Shown one piece after another: positions 28,041 to 37,321 of a DNA stretch of 64,000 bases; within the stretch, counting starts at the first letter, position 1; every line of letters begins with the position of its first letter. Source of the DNA: Phascolarctobacterium sp. ET69 (GTDB lineage Bacteria; Bacillota; Negativicutes; Acidaminococcales; Acidaminococcaceae); contig NZ_JAMBLR010000006.1 in assembly GCF_023336935.1 (NCBI RefSeq), forward strand, positions 1 through 64,000. Reading direction: 5' to 3'. The position numbers and the translations under genes were made by a program. The notes under the pieces were generated by a model that was given only the letters and a program-made list of their open reading frames with translations, had not been told where the DNA came from and searched no databases.

Positions 28041-29591
28041 TTGGAAAAATCTGCTAAAAAAGAACAAATGGGAGGCATCCTGGGGCTGATTGAGCGTGTC
28101 GGCAATAAAATCCCGGATATTACCGTTTTGTTCATCGGCGCATTCGTAATTGTTTGCGTTGTGTCTGCAATTCTGTCGCAAATCAGTTTCGACTATGTGC
28201 ACCCCGCAACAGGCAAACAAATTACGGTTAACAACATGTTAAGCGGTAAGGAACTGGTAACGTTAATGAGCAAAATGGTTACCAACTATGCTAACTTCCC
28301 GCCGCTGACAATGGTTATTGTGGCAACTCTCGGTATCGGTATTGCCGACGGTTCCGGCTACATTAACACCGGCTTGAAAAAACTTTTGTCTGTAACACCT
28401 AAATTTTTAATTACTCCGGTAGTAATTCTTGCCGGTATGGTCAGCCACCTTGGCCCGGATACCGGTTATGTTATCATTATCCCGATTGCGGCATATATGT
28501 TTTATGCAACGGGCAAGCATCCGCTTTCCGGCGTTGCGGCATCTTTTGCCGGTATTGCCGGTGCTTTTTCCGCCAACTATACCCCGTCTGCAATCGACCC
28601 TGTAATTCAAGGCTTTACGCAGAGCGCAGCGCAGATTATCGATCCGACTTATCAGGTTAACGTACTTTGCAATTATTTTTATGCGCTGGGTTCTACCTTC
28701 CTTGTAATTGCTTCCTGCTGGTGGGTTACCGAAAAAGTAGTTGACCCCTGGCTGTGGAGAACTTATCCGCTGCCGGATGACCTTGACCTTGGCAACGAAA
28801 ACAATACCGATATTACTCCGCGCGAAAACCGTGCTTTTATGATTGCTACCGGCATTTTAATTTTAATGATTATCGGTTTGTTTGCAGCTCTTTATCCGGA
28901 AGATTCCCTGCTGCGTGCGCCTAACGGCGAAATTGCCAGCTTCCAGGCTCCTATTATGCAGTCCATTGTAGCAGTAATTTTTATTTTTGCAGCTGCTGTC
29001 GGCCTTGTATACGGCATTTTGTGCGGCAAATTCCGTTCTCCTAAAGATGTTACTGCCGCTATGGAAGAAATTACCAAAACCCTTGTGCAGATGGTTGTAT
29101 TCTACTTCTTCGCAGCACAATTCCTGTATGCGTTTGGTGCATCCAATATCGGTGTACTGCTTGCGGTATCCGGCGCAGAATTTTTAAAATCGCTGGCTTT
29201 GCCGCCGCAGATTACAATTTTGGGCATTATAATTTTTGTAGGCCTGCTGAACCTTATCATCACTTCTGCATCTGCAAAATGGGCAATTTTGGCGCCTATT
29301 TTTGTGCCTATGCTGATGGCAGTAGGCATTGCGCCTGAACTTACACAGGCCGCCTACCGCGTAAGCGACAGTGCCGTAAACGTTGTAACGCCTATGTTCG
29401 CGTTTTATCCGCTGATTATACTCTACTGCCAGAAATACGTTAAAGAAGCAGGTATCGGTACGCTCAGCTCCATGATGCTGCCGTATACCATTACGCTGCT
29501 TGTAACTTTAACCTTCATGCTTTACTTCTTCTGGTGGTTCGATATTCCTCTGGGCTTCCAGGCAGATTATGTATATCCGCGGCGAATGTAA
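28041..29591 (+). CDS. abgT: AbgT family transporter
   Basis: A 516-residue membrane protein with about 11-13 hydrophobic segments, matching AbgT (p-aminobenzoyl-glutamate or drug transporter). Family segments include HLGPDTGYVIIIP, FSANYTPSAIDP and the C-terminal TSASAKWAILAPIFVPM. It starts with TTG after AAAGGAGG. Its stop is 23 bases from pepT, so importer and peptidase are probably expressed together. The real substrate may be a small peptide or aminoacyl conjugate. Confidence 0.9.
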   Translation: MEKSAKKEQMGGILGLIERVGNKIPDITVLFIGAFVIVCVVSAILSQISFDYVHPATGKQITVNNMLSGKELVTLMSKMVTNYANFPPLTMVIVATLGIGIADGSGYINTGLKKLLSVTPKFLITPVVILAGMVSHLGPDTGYVIIIPIAAYMFYATGKHPLSGVAASFAGIAGAFSANYTPSAIDPVIQGFTQSAAQIIDPTYQVNVLCNYFYALGSTFLVIASCWWVTEKVVDPWLWRTYPLPDDLDLGNENNTDITPRENRAFMIATGILILMIIGLFAALYPEDSLLRAPNGEIASFQAPIMQSIVAVIFIFAAAVGLVYGILCGKFRSPKDVTAAMEEITKTLVQMVVFYFFAAQFLYAFGASNIGVLLAVSGAEFLKSLALPPQITILGIIIFVGLLNLIITSASAKWAILAPIFVPMLMAVGIAPELTQAAYRVSDSAVNVVTPMFAFYPLIILYCQKYVKEAGIGTLSSMMLPYTITLLVTLTFMLYFFWWFDIPLGFQADYVYPRRM

Positions 29592-29614
29592 TATTTAAGG
29601 AGGCATAATAAATT

Positions 29615-30859
29615 ATGCAGGAAAAATTATTACAAAGATTTTTGCGTTATGTGGCAGTACCTAGCCAGAGCAACGCTGCCAATGCCAATGTACCTTCAAG
29701 CGAAGGCCAGCGCAAACTGGCAGAGCTGTTAAAACAGGACTTGGCTGAACTTGGCCTTGTTGACCTTGAAATCAGCGAATATTCCGTGCTTACCGGCAAA
29801 CTGCCGGCTTATCTGCCGGAAGGCTGCACCAAAGAGGTACCTGCTGTTGGCTGGTGCGCGCATCTTGATACTATTGATATTAACATGTCGCCGGAAATTC
29901 ATCCGCAGGTTGTTAAAAACTATCAGGGCGGCGATGTATGCCTGAACAAAGAAAAAGATATCTGGATTCGCACGGCAGAACACCCGGAACTTGAAAAATA
30001 CGTGGGCGAGGATATTGTATTTACTGACGGCACCAGCGTGCTTGGCGCAGATAACAAAGCTGCCATTGCCAACATTATGGTTGCTTTGGAAACCATTGTT
30101 AACGAAAAACGCTGTCACGGCGATATTTACGTTGCTTTTGTTCCGGATGAAGAAATTGGCCTGCGTGGCTCTAAAAAAATGGATTTCAGCAAATTCCCTG
30201 TTAAATTTGCATATACCATTGATTGCTGCGAACTTGGCGAAGTTGTTTACCAAACCTTTAACGCCGGCACCGCCATTGTTAAAATTAAAGGCGTAAGCGC
30301 GCACCCGATGAGCGCCAAAGGCGTGCTTATTAACCCGACACTGCTTGCCGTTGACCTTGTTAATATGTTTGACCGCACGCAGACTCCGGAATGCACAGAA
30401 GGCACCGAAGGTTATATTTGGGTTAAGAGTATTGTAAGCAACGATACTTATGCCACCGTTACGCTCGACATCCGCGACCATAACAAAAAACGCTATGAAG
30501 AACGCAAAGCGGAAATTGCCGCCAATGCGGAAAAATTGCAGGCTATGTATCCGCGTGCCGAAGTTACCTGCACCATGAGCGATACTTACGGCAATATTAA
30601 CGATGCCGTAACGGAAGATAATAAATACTGCATTGATTATCTGTACACCGCAATGGAAAAACTCGGCATTAAGCCGATAACTCTTGCAATGCGCGGCGGT
30701 ACGGATGGTTCGTTTATTTCCACCAAAGGCATTTTAACGCCGAACTACTTTACGGCAGGGCATAACTTCCACTCCAACTGCGAATTTTTACCGCTGGGCG
30801 CTATGGAAAAATCCTGCAAACTGACGCTGGAACTTGTAGATTTGATTTACAATAAATAA
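29615..30859 (+). CDS. pepT: Peptidase T
   Basis: A 414-residue M20-family zinc aminotripeptidase that removes the N-terminal residue of tripeptides. Zinc-site segments are visible: HLDTID with the first His, DGTSVLGADNKAA with the bridging Asp, PDEEIGLRG with the catalytic Glu, YTIDCCE and the C-terminal RGGTDGS and TAGHNFHS. It lies downstream of abgT in an apparent operon. Confidence 0.94.
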   Translation: MQEKLLQRFLRYVAVPSQSNAANANVPSSEGQRKLAELLKQDLAELGLVDLEISEYSVLTGKLPAYLPEGCTKEVPAVGWCAHLDTIDINMSPEIHPQVVKNYQGGDVCLNKEKDIWIRTAEHPELEKYVGEDIVFTDGTSVLGADNKAAIANIMVALETIVNEKRCHGDIYVAFVPDEEIGLRGSKKMDFSKFPVKFAYTIDCCELGEVVYQTFNAGTAIVKIKGVSAHPMSAKGVLINPTLLAVDLVNMFDRTQTPECTEGTEGYIWVKSIVSNDTYATVTLDIRDHNKKRYEERKAEIAANAEKLQAMYPRAEVTCTMSDTYGNINDAVTEDNKYCIDYLYTAMEKLGIKPITLAMRGGTDGSFISTKGILTPNYFTAGHNFHSNCEFLPLGAMEKSCKLTLELVDLIYNK

Positions 30860-30901
30860 ATTGTAAAAGTGTTAGTGTTTAAAACTTAATATTGTTATAG
30901 A

Positions 30902-31104
30902 ACAAGCAAAGGATTATGCTGTAAGGCGATATGTAAAAACTGCGGCGGCTAAATTTGTGGTAAAATCCTTCGAGAGTCCGGTGCTATGCCCGGACGGAAT
31001 CGGAGGAGCCGCAGCATTTTTATAGAGCCGCGCAGTATAATCTTTGCATTGTGATTTGCGAAAAAGCCAAAGTATAATTTAAAATTTATATTTTGGCTTT
31101 TTTT
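30902..31104 (+). ncRNA. Structured small RNA, possibly 6S-like
   Basis: About 200 bases without ORF between pepT and tetR. The arms 30906-30921 (GCAAAGGATTATGCTG) and 31033-31047 (CAGTATAATCTTTGC) pair almost fully and close a 140-nt domain. Inside, CTGCGGC (30940-30946) pairs with GCCGCAG (31008-31014), which encloses a TCCGG/CCGGA hairpin. A strong terminator (AAAGCCAAA/TTTGGCTTT plus T run, 31063-31104) follows. A long closing stem, open bubble and central arm recall 6S RNA, but I see no decisive consensus. Confidence 0.55.
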
Positions 31105-31218
31105 GTTATGTCAGTATAATTTATAAAAATACGGTTTTATTTTTGTGTGCAGGCAGGAAATTAGAGAAAAATGCCGAAATATTTAATTAAACGATTGATT
31201 GAAAAGAGCGGTGATGAT

Positions 31219-31836
31219 ATGAAAAACGAAACAGGAAAAAGAGAAAAATTAATAATGTCTGCTATCGGTTTATTTGCAGAATACGGTTATGACAAGGTCA
31301 GCATCAGGCAGATTGCGGCAGATGCAGGTGCCAACAGTTCGATGATTTCGTATTATTTTGGCAGTAAGCAGGGGCTTTACGAAGCAATTCTGCGTGAATT
31401 GATAAATAATTTTGATGAATTTATAGGCGTTTTGCGTGATGAAAAATTAGACCCGCGTGAAGGGCTGAGGATTTATACACGTTCTATCAGCGATATTTTT
31501 CACAAGTATCCGCCTGCCTATGTTAAATTGATATACCGCGAGGTGATTAAGCCGTCGCAGGTATTTCAAGACGTGGTTTTAAACAAGTTCAAAAGCAATT
31601 CTGCCGTGCTGCTCAAAATGATTGAGCGCGGCAAAGAGCAGGGAATTTTTTTGAAAACACTGGATGAAAAAACAGTGCTTTTGATGCTTATTTCAATCAT
31701 TAACCTTTATTTTTTAACCAAGCCGCTGCACAGCATGGTTATAGAACAGGACGAAAGTTTTACCGAAAGCTATCTGCGGCAGGTTTTAGATATTTTATTG
31801 CGCGGAATTGAGGTAAAAGGCCATGACAAAACGTAA
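31219..31836 (+). CDS. TetR family regulator, CecR-like
   Basis: A 205-residue regulator. The N-terminal helix-turn-helix (KVSIRQIAADAGANSSMISYYFGSK region, about residues 32-56) is typical TetR. The C-terminal part (YIKLIYREVIKP-like AYVKLIYREVIKP) resembles CecR. In enterobacteria CecR controls the YbhGFSR exporter, and an equivalent HlyD-ABC set follows here. The start at 31219 gives the normal length; an ATG at 31171 in frame would add 16 residues. It overlaps the HlyD gene by 14 bases, so it is autoregulated with the pump. Confidence 0.85.
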   Translation: MKNETGKREKLIMSAIGLFAEYGYDKVSIRQIAADAGANSSMISYYFGSKQGLYEAILRELINNFDEFIGVLRDEKLDPREGLRIYTRSISDIFHKYPPAYVKLIYREVIKPSQVFQDVVLNKFKSNSAVLLKMIERGKEQGIFLKTLDEKTVLLMLISIINLYFLTKPLHSMVIEQDESFTESYLRQVLDILLRGIEVKGHDKT

Positions 31837-32797
31837 AATTATTACCGCCGTTATTGCAGTAATACTCATTTTGGCAGCAGGTGCCTATAAATTGTATTTG
31901 CAGGGCGAAGAAGCCAAAATACTTACCGGAACTGTTGAGGCGACAAAAGCCGATGTAACTCCGCGGCTGGGCGGCTATTTGCGTGAACGTACCGTAAAAG
32001 AGGGCGACAGCGTAACTGCCGGGCAGATAATTGCCAGGCTTGATACGCGCGAATTGGAAGCCCAGCTTGCCGAAGATGAAGCAAGCTTAGCCAAAGCCCA
32101 GGCCCAGCTGACCGATTTAATTAAGGGCGCGCGCCCGCAGGAACTGCGCGAGGCGGCAGCTAAAACAGAATCGGCACTGGCAGATTACAACCAGGCTCAT
32201 ACCGACCGCCTGCGTTACGAAAAACTGTATCAGGACGGCGCCGTTGCCCGCCAGCTGCTTGACCAGGCAATAGCGGCAGACGTAGTTGCCGAAAACAGTT
32301 TAAAAGCGGCGCGTGAACAGGAAGCGCTTTTGATTGAAGGCAACCGTGAAGATGAAATTGAAGCGCAGCGCCGTGAAACGCAGCGTGCGGCAGCAGCACT
32401 TGAAAATACTAAAATAGCATTGGGCGATATGACTTTATACAGCCCGGTAAACGGCGTTGTACTGACAAAAAATTATGAAGTGGGCGAATACGTAAGCGCA
32501 GGTATGTCGGTGCTTACGGTTGTGGATTTAAGTGACTGCTGGGTAAGGGTTTACGTGCCTTCCGATGTGCTTGGCGTTATTAAAGTGGGGCAGGAGTGCA
32601 GTGTAAAAATTGACGCTTATCCGGACAGGGCTTTTACCGGTAAAATTAAGGAAATCAGCGACAGCGCCGAGTATACCCCGCGCAACAGCATAACAAAGCG
32701 TGAGCGCGCGAACCTTGTGTTTGCCGTTAAAGTGGCGCTGCCGAATGAGGAGGGCATCTTTAAGCCGGGCATGGTGGCGGATGTTTTAATAAAATGA
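31823..32797 (+). CDS. HlyD-type membrane fusion protein
   Basis: A 324-residue periplasmic adaptor with one N-terminal membrane anchor (residues 7-24). A biotinyl-lipoyl-like half (ATKADVTPRLGGYL, GDSVTAGQIIARLD) and a coiled-coil hairpin rich in Ala, Glu and Gln (about residues 75-205) follow. The second lipoyl half is LYSPVNGVVLTKNYEVGE. It resembles YbhG. It works with the ABC ATPase and permease encoded next. An adaptor of this kind suggests transport across a two-membrane envelope. Confidence 0.88.
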   Translation: MTKRKIITAVIAVILILAAGAYKLYLQGEEAKILTGTVEATKADVTPRLGGYLRERTVKEGDSVTAGQIIARLDTRELEAQLAEDEASLAKAQAQLTDLIKGARPQELREAAAKTESALADYNQAHTDRLRYEKLYQDGAVARQLLDQAIAADVVAENSLKAAREQEALLIEGNREDEIEAQRRETQRAAAALENTKIALGDMTLYSPVNGVVLTKNYEVGEYVSAGMSVLTVVDLSDCWVRVYVPSDVLGVIKVGQECSVKIDAYPDRAFTGKIKEISDSAEYTPRNSITKRERANLVFAVKVALPNEEGIFKPGMVADVLIK

Positions 32798-33705
32798 CAG
32801 TACGTGAACTGGCAATAGAAACTAAAGATTTAACTTGTAAATTCGGCGGTTTTACGGCGGTGGACAGGCTTAACATTAAGGTTTACAGCGGCGAAATTTA
32901 CGGTTTTCTTGGTTCCAACGGCAGCGGCAAATCAACAAGCATTCGCATGCTGTGCGGTATTTTAAAACCGGCAGGCGGAACCGGCATTGTGCTGGGCTAT
33001 GACGTAGTGAAAGAACCGGAAAAAGTTAAGGAAAATATCGGTTATATGTCGCAGAAGTTCAGCCTGTACCTTGATATGACGGTGTTTGAAAACCTTGATT
33101 TTTATGCCGGTATGTACGGGCTGAAAGGTGAAGAAAAATATGCCCGCATTGAAGAAATGATTGAGCAGATGAACCTTAAAGACAAACGCAATGAGTTTTC
33201 CGGCAATCTTTCCGGCGGTTTAAAGCAGCGTCTGGCGCTGGGGTGTGCAATACTGCACAAACCCAGGCTGCTGTTTCTGGATGAACCGACAAGTGCCGTT
33301 GACCCCATTTCGCGCCGCAGCTTTTGGCAGATAATTCACGCGCTGGCCATTGGCGGCACTACGATGGTAGTAACAACGCATTTTATGGAAGAAGCCGAAC
33401 ACTGCGACGAAATGGTGTTTTTGGATGCCGGGAAAATGGTTGCCGAAGGCAGCCCCAAAAAGCTGAAAGACAGCATTAAAGGCACGCTGGTAAGCATTGC
33501 CAGTGATGATTCCATTAAACTGCGCGAAGAAATTAAAAAGCGTATTCTGGTGGAAGATGCCTATATTTTCGGGCGCGAACTGCGTGTGCTGGTTGCCCCG
33601 CAGGATTTGCCGCTGCTTTCAGACTGGCAGTATAAAATTATTGAGCCGACAATGGAAGATGTATTTTCGTACTATCTTGATAAAAAGGGCGGTGGCAAAG
33701 TATGA
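32794..33705 (+). CDS. ABC transporter ATP-binding protein
   Basis: A 303-residue ABC-2 type ATPase. Walker A GSNGSGKST (about residues 43-51), signature LSGGLKQR, Walker B LLFLDEPTSAVDP and the switch His (TTHFMEEAEH) are present. E. coli YbhF has two such domains; here one domain is present, so the pump probably uses a homodimer. It overlaps hlyD and the permease gene by four bases each. Confidence 0.92.
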   Translation: MTVRELAIETKDLTCKFGGFTAVDRLNIKVYSGEIYGFLGSNGSGKSTSIRMLCGILKPAGGTGIVLGYDVVKEPEKVKENIGYMSQKFSLYLDMTVFENLDFYAGMYGLKGEEKYARIEEMIEQMNLKDKRNEFSGNLSGGLKQRLALGCAILHKPRLLFLDEPTSAVDPISRRSFWQIIHALAIGGTTMVVTTHFMEEAEHCDEMVFLDAGKMVAEGSPKKLKDSIKGTLVSIASDDSIKLREEIKKRILVEDAYIFGRELRVLVAPQDLPLLSDWQYKIIEPTMEDVFSYYLDKKGGGKV

Positions 33706-34820
33706 ACAGGCTGCTCGCTTTATTAAAAAAAGAATTTATCCAGATGCGGCGCGACCGTCTGACGCTGGTAATTTTGCTGATTATGCCGGTGGTGCAGCTT
33801 ATAATATACGGCTTTGCCATTAATACGGATGTAAAGCATTTAAAAACGGCAGTATTCGACCAGTCGTTATCTGCCGAAAGCAGGGAGCTTTTAAACAGCT
33901 TTACCGCCAGCGAATATTTTGACCTTATTTACATAGAAGACAGTTTTGAAGACGTTAACCGCAGGGTTGATGCAGGGGATGCCAAAGTGGGCGTAATTAT
34001 TCCGCCCGATTTGGAAGAAAACTTAAAGCATAACAGGCAGACACCGGTACAGGTTATTGTAGACGCTACCGATTCCCAGTCAGCTGCTTCGGCCATAGCG
34101 GCGGCGCAGTCTATCGGCAATGTAAAATCGCAGGAGGCTTTGCAGGAAAAATACGGCCTGCACAGCAGCCAGACTTCGCTGTATGATGTGCGTGTACGCG
34201 CCTGGTACAATCAGGATTTTGTAACGGCGTTTTATATGGTGCCGGGCATTATCGGCGTTGTGCTGACAATGACCATGGTGCTGATAACCTCCATGGCGAT
34301 TGTGCGCGAAAAGGAAAACGGCACGATGGAGCAGCTTATTGTAAGCCCGCTGCGCCCGTGGGAATTGATACTCGGCAAAATAATTCCTTATATTTTTGTC
34401 GGCTATGCGCAGATTACGATTGCGCTGTTTGCGGGCATTATAGTTTTTAACGTACCGGTGCGCGGCAGCATTACCTTGCTGTATGTTCTGTCGTCGCTGT
34501 TTATTACGGCGTCGCTGTCGCTGGGGGTTTTAATCTCTAGCTGCTCCAAAACGCAGATGCAGGCCATACAGATGGGCGTGTTTGTGCTGCTGCCGAGCAT
34601 TATGCTGTCGGGATTTATTTTCCCGCGTGAATCAATGCCTGACTTTTTCTATTACCTGGGAAATTTATTGCCGCTTACATATTATTTGCAAATTTTGCGC
34701 GGCATTTTATTAAAAGGCAACGGGCTTGAGATTATGTGGCCGCAGGTAATGGCGCTGGTAATTTTTATTTTGCTGACGCTTGGTGCAAGCATTAAAAAAT
34801 TTGTAAAAACATTGAACTGA
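33702..34820 (+). CDS. ABC-2 type transporter permease
   Basis: A 372-residue YbhS/YbhR-like permease. One N-terminal membrane segment is followed by an extracytoplasmic domain of about 150 residues and then five C-terminal segments. The conserved motif RERGTMEQL appears here as REKENGTMEQLIVSPLR. It completes the TetR-HlyD-ATPase-permease operon. A single permease gene suggests a homodimer. Substrate is probably a drug or other toxic hydrophobic compound. Confidence 0.9.
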   Translation: MNRLLALLKKEFIQMRRDRLTLVILLIMPVVQLIIYGFAINTDVKHLKTAVFDQSLSAESRELLNSFTASEYFDLIYIEDSFEDVNRRVDAGDAKVGVIIPPDLEENLKHNRQTPVQVIVDATDSQSAASAIAAAQSIGNVKSQEALQEKYGLHSSQTSLYDVRVRAWYNQDFVTAFYMVPGIIGVVLTMTMVLITSMAIVREKENGTMEQLIVSPLRPWELILGKIIPYIFVGYAQITIALFAGIIVFNVPVRGSITLLYVLSSLFITASLSLGVLISSCSKTQMQAIQMGVFVLLPSIMLSGFIFPRESMPDFFYYLGNLLPLTYYLQILRGILLKGNGLEIMWPQVMALVIFILLTLGASIKKFVKTLN

Positions 34821-34831
34821 AAATGTTATAA

Positions 34832-34888
34832 AAACCCTCCGGTATGTTATAATTTAGTTGTGTAAATAACAATATTACCGGAGGGTTT
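34832..34888 (+). promoter_or_regulatory. Inverted repeat masking the trmK ribosome binding site, with embedded promoter
   Basis: A 13-base perfect inverted repeat (AAACCCTCCGGTA at 34832-34844, TACCGGAGGGTTT at 34876-34888) ends at the trmK start codon. The right arm contains the Shine-Dalgarno GGAGGG. A TATAAT box (34847-34852) lies just right of the left arm. RNA from this promoter would lack the left arm, so only read-through RNA from the exporter operon could hide the ribosome binding site. Confidence 0.6.
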
Positions 34889-35587
34889 ATGAATATAGGC
34901 GCAAGATTGGAAGCCATAGCGGCGCTGGTGCAGCAAAACTGCGTTGTGGCAGATATTGGCACGGACCACGCGTATTTGCCGGTGTGGCTTATGCAGAAAG
35001 GCTTAATTAAAGCTGCTATAGCGGCAGATATTGCCGAAGGGCCGTGCAGGGCGGCACAAACCAATATCGGCATGTATGGATTAAAAGACAAAATAGAAGT
35101 GCGCCGCGGCAGCGGTCTTACCGTTTTAAAGCCGGGCGAGGCCGACGGTGCGGTTATTGCCGGAATGGGCGGCAGCACTATTGTGCAGATTCTGGAAGAA
35201 AGCCCGGATGTAGCCAAAACGCTGAAATTTTTAATAGTGCAGCCAATGGCAGGCGCGCCGGGGCTGCGCAGGTGGGCGTGCGAAAACGGCTGGCGCATTG
35301 CAGACGAAGCGCTGGCGGAGGAACCGCAGCATTTATACGAAATTATTATGCTGGTGCCCGGCAGCGAGCCTCCGCACAGCAGCATAGAATATGAAATTGG
35401 GCCGCGCCTTATTGAAAAGCGGCCGCCGCTTTTTGGCAGGCATATTGAAAAACTTTACGCTGCTTACGCAAGAATGCTTAAAAGCATGGCGCAGAGCAGC
35501 AAAGCGCAGCAGAGCGGTAAATATAAAACAATGCAGGAGCTTCTTGCCGGATTGGAGGAATATAAGCATGAGTGCGACTGTGAATGA
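34889..35587 (+). CDS. trmK: tRNA (adenine(22)-N1)-methyltransferase
   Basis: A 232-residue Rossmann methyltransferase. SAM-site segments VVADIGTDHAYLPVWL and AADIAEGPCRAAQ and the AGMGGSTI motif are typical of TrmK, which methylates A22 of tRNA. The C-terminal helical extension is present. It overlaps the Nif3-like gene by 20 bases, the usual Firmicutes pair. Confidence 0.9.
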   Translation: MNIGARLEAIAALVQQNCVVADIGTDHAYLPVWLMQKGLIKAAIAADIAEGPCRAAQTNIGMYGLKDKIEVRRGSGLTVLKPGEADGAVIAGMGGSTIVQILEESPDVAKTLKFLIVQPMAGAPGLRRWACENGWRIADEALAEEPQHLYEIIMLVPGSEPPHSSIEYEIGPRLIEKRPPLFGRHIEKLYAAYARMLKSMAQSSKAQQSGKYKTMQELLAGLEEYKHECDCE

Positions 35588-36362
35588 TATAGTAAAAATT
35601 ATGGACAGCATTGCCCCGCGCAATCTTGCCGAGGAGTGGGATAACGCCGGTTTTTTAATCGGGCGCGGCAATAGTTCCATAAAAAAAATAATGGTAGCGC
35701 TTGACGTATCGCCGGAAGTTGTGCAGCAGGCTGTTGGGCAAAAAGCAGATATGCTGATAACGCATCATCCTCCGATTTTCAAACCGCTTAAAAACATCTG
35801 CGACAGCAGCTGGCAAAGCGATTTGCTGTTAAAGTGCATAGAAAACGGCATTGCCGTATACAGTGCGCATACAAGCCTTGACAGCGTGCTTGGCGGCGTT
35901 AACGATGTGCTTGCGGAAAAGCTCGGCCTGGAGAAAACCGTTTCGCTGGTGAAAAATGACGCTAACTGCGGTGCCTTGGGGCGCGTAGGTTATTTGCCGC
36001 AAAAAATGGAATTTGAAAAATTTGCGCAGGTTGTAAAAGAGGCGCTGGGGCTCTCTTTTGTTACCGGCATAAGTGCAGGAAAAACTGTTTACAAGGTTGC
36101 TTTATGCGGCGGCGCCGGCATTGATTTTATTGCCGAAGCGCTTGAGCAGGGCGCGGATACTTATGTGACCGGCGATATTAAATACCATGAAGCCCAGAAT
36201 GCCGTATTCAGCGGGCTGAACCTTATTGACGCCACGCATCAGGGTACGGAGCTGCCGGTTGTGGCGGTGCTGGCAGACAAACTTTCGCTGAGGCTGGCGG
36301 CGGCAGGTTTTGCGGCGCAGGTTTTAACGGCGCGCGAAACTTTGCTTTTTAAACAATATTAA
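35568..36362 (+). CDS. Nif3-like dinuclear metal center protein
   Basis: A 264-residue protein of the Nif3/YqfO family (GTP cyclohydrolase I type 2-like). Metal ligands appear in EEWDNAGF, ITHHPPIFKP, SAHTSLD, the C-terminal TGDIKYHEA and DATHQGTE. Biochemical function in bacteria is not settled. The ATG at 35568 follows GGAGGAAT; the frame upstream is open to 35391 but overlaps trmK. This is the short form without the extra PII-like middle domain. Confidence 0.9.
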   Translation: MSATVNDIVKIMDSIAPRNLAEEWDNAGFLIGRGNSSIKKIMVALDVSPEVVQQAVGQKADMLITHHPPIFKPLKNICDSSWQSDLLLKCIENGIAVYSAHTSLDSVLGGVNDVLAEKLGLEKTVSLVKNDANCGALGRVGYLPQKMEFEKFAQVVKEALGLSFVTGISAGKTVYKVALCGGAGIDFIAEALEQGADTYVTGDIKYHEAQNAVFSGLNLIDATHQGTELPVVAVLADKLSLRLAAAGFAAQVLTARETLLFKQY

Positions 36363-36380
36363 TGAATTGAGGTACAATAA

Positions 36381-37304
36381 ATGATTAGTGATTTTAAAGC
36401 CGGGTCAAAAATTTGCCAGTCGGTACTCCTGCGTGTTCAGCGCGTGGGCACATCTTCCAACGGCGCGCCTTTTGCACGCGGGCTTGCGGAAGATAACAGC
36501 GGCAAAATACCGTTTATTACTTTTGAAGCCGGCATTGTTGAAAAAATGCGCGAGATGGACGGCCCTTCGCCGGTAATGGTAAGCGGCAGCGTGGATATTA
36601 ACAAATTTTCCGGTGAAATGGCTTTGCAGCTGGTTATAAAAAAATTAAGCGATATCGTTCCGGAGGATGATATCAGCAACCTGCTGCCGGAAGGCGATTT
36701 TGACCACGAAGCCTATAAAGATAAATTTGACCGCCTGATAAAAAGCGTTTTAACACCAGGGCTGCGCCTTGTTTTGGATAATGTTTTTGAAGGCGCGGTT
36801 TACGAACAGTTTTTGCGCAATCCGGCGGGAATGAGGCTGCACCACGCTTATATCGGCGGGCTGCTGCAGCATTCTGTTGATGTGGCGGTGCTGGCAACTG
36901 CTATGGCGGAATCCATCGGTGGCGTGGATAAAGATTTAATCGTTGCCGGGGCGCTTTTGCACGATGTCGGCAAGCTGCGTGAAATTTCTGCCTCCATGGG
37001 CTTTCCGTATACAACGGAAGGCAGGCTTTTGGGGCATATCAGCATGAGCGCGGCAATAGTACAGGAAGCGGCTGCCAAAGCGCGGGTTACCGGCCCAAAA
37101 TTGCAGCAGCTGCTGCATATTATATTGTCGCACCACGGCGAACCGGAAAAAGGCTCGCCTGTTGCCTGCGCAACCAAAGAGGCCTTTATAGTGCATTATG
37201 CGGATGAACTGGACGCAGTTATGAACCAGTTTAAAAAGACGGATAATAAAAATCCGTGGGAATACAATAAAATGCTGCAGCGTTTTTTAATGAGTAATGT
37301 GTAA
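36381..37304 (+). CDS. yhaM: 3'-5' exoribonuclease, YhaM family
   Basis: A 307-residue protein with an N-terminal OB-fold nucleic acid binding domain (about residues 10-90) and an HD domain: HHAYIGGLLQHSVDVA, LLHDVGKLRE and SHHGEPEKGSP. In Bacillus, YhaM trims RNA and DNA 3' ends. It is 18 bases downstream of the Nif3-like gene and precedes the small membrane gene at 37322. Confidence 0.9.
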   Translation: MISDFKAGSKICQSVLLRVQRVGTSSNGAPFARGLAEDNSGKIPFITFEAGIVEKMREMDGPSPVMVSGSVDINKFSGEMALQLVIKKLSDIVPEDDISNLLPEGDFDHEAYKDKFDRLIKSVLTPGLRLVLDNVFEGAVYEQFLRNPAGMRLHHAYIGGLLQHSVDVAVLATAMAESIGGVDKDLIVAGALLHDVGKLREISASMGFPYTTEGRLLGHISMSAAIVQEAAAKARVTGPKLQQLLHIILSHHGEPEKGSPVACATKEAFIVHYADELDAVMNQFKKTDNKNPWEYNKMLQRFLMSNV

Positions 37305-37321
37305 GCAAATAAGGTGATATT

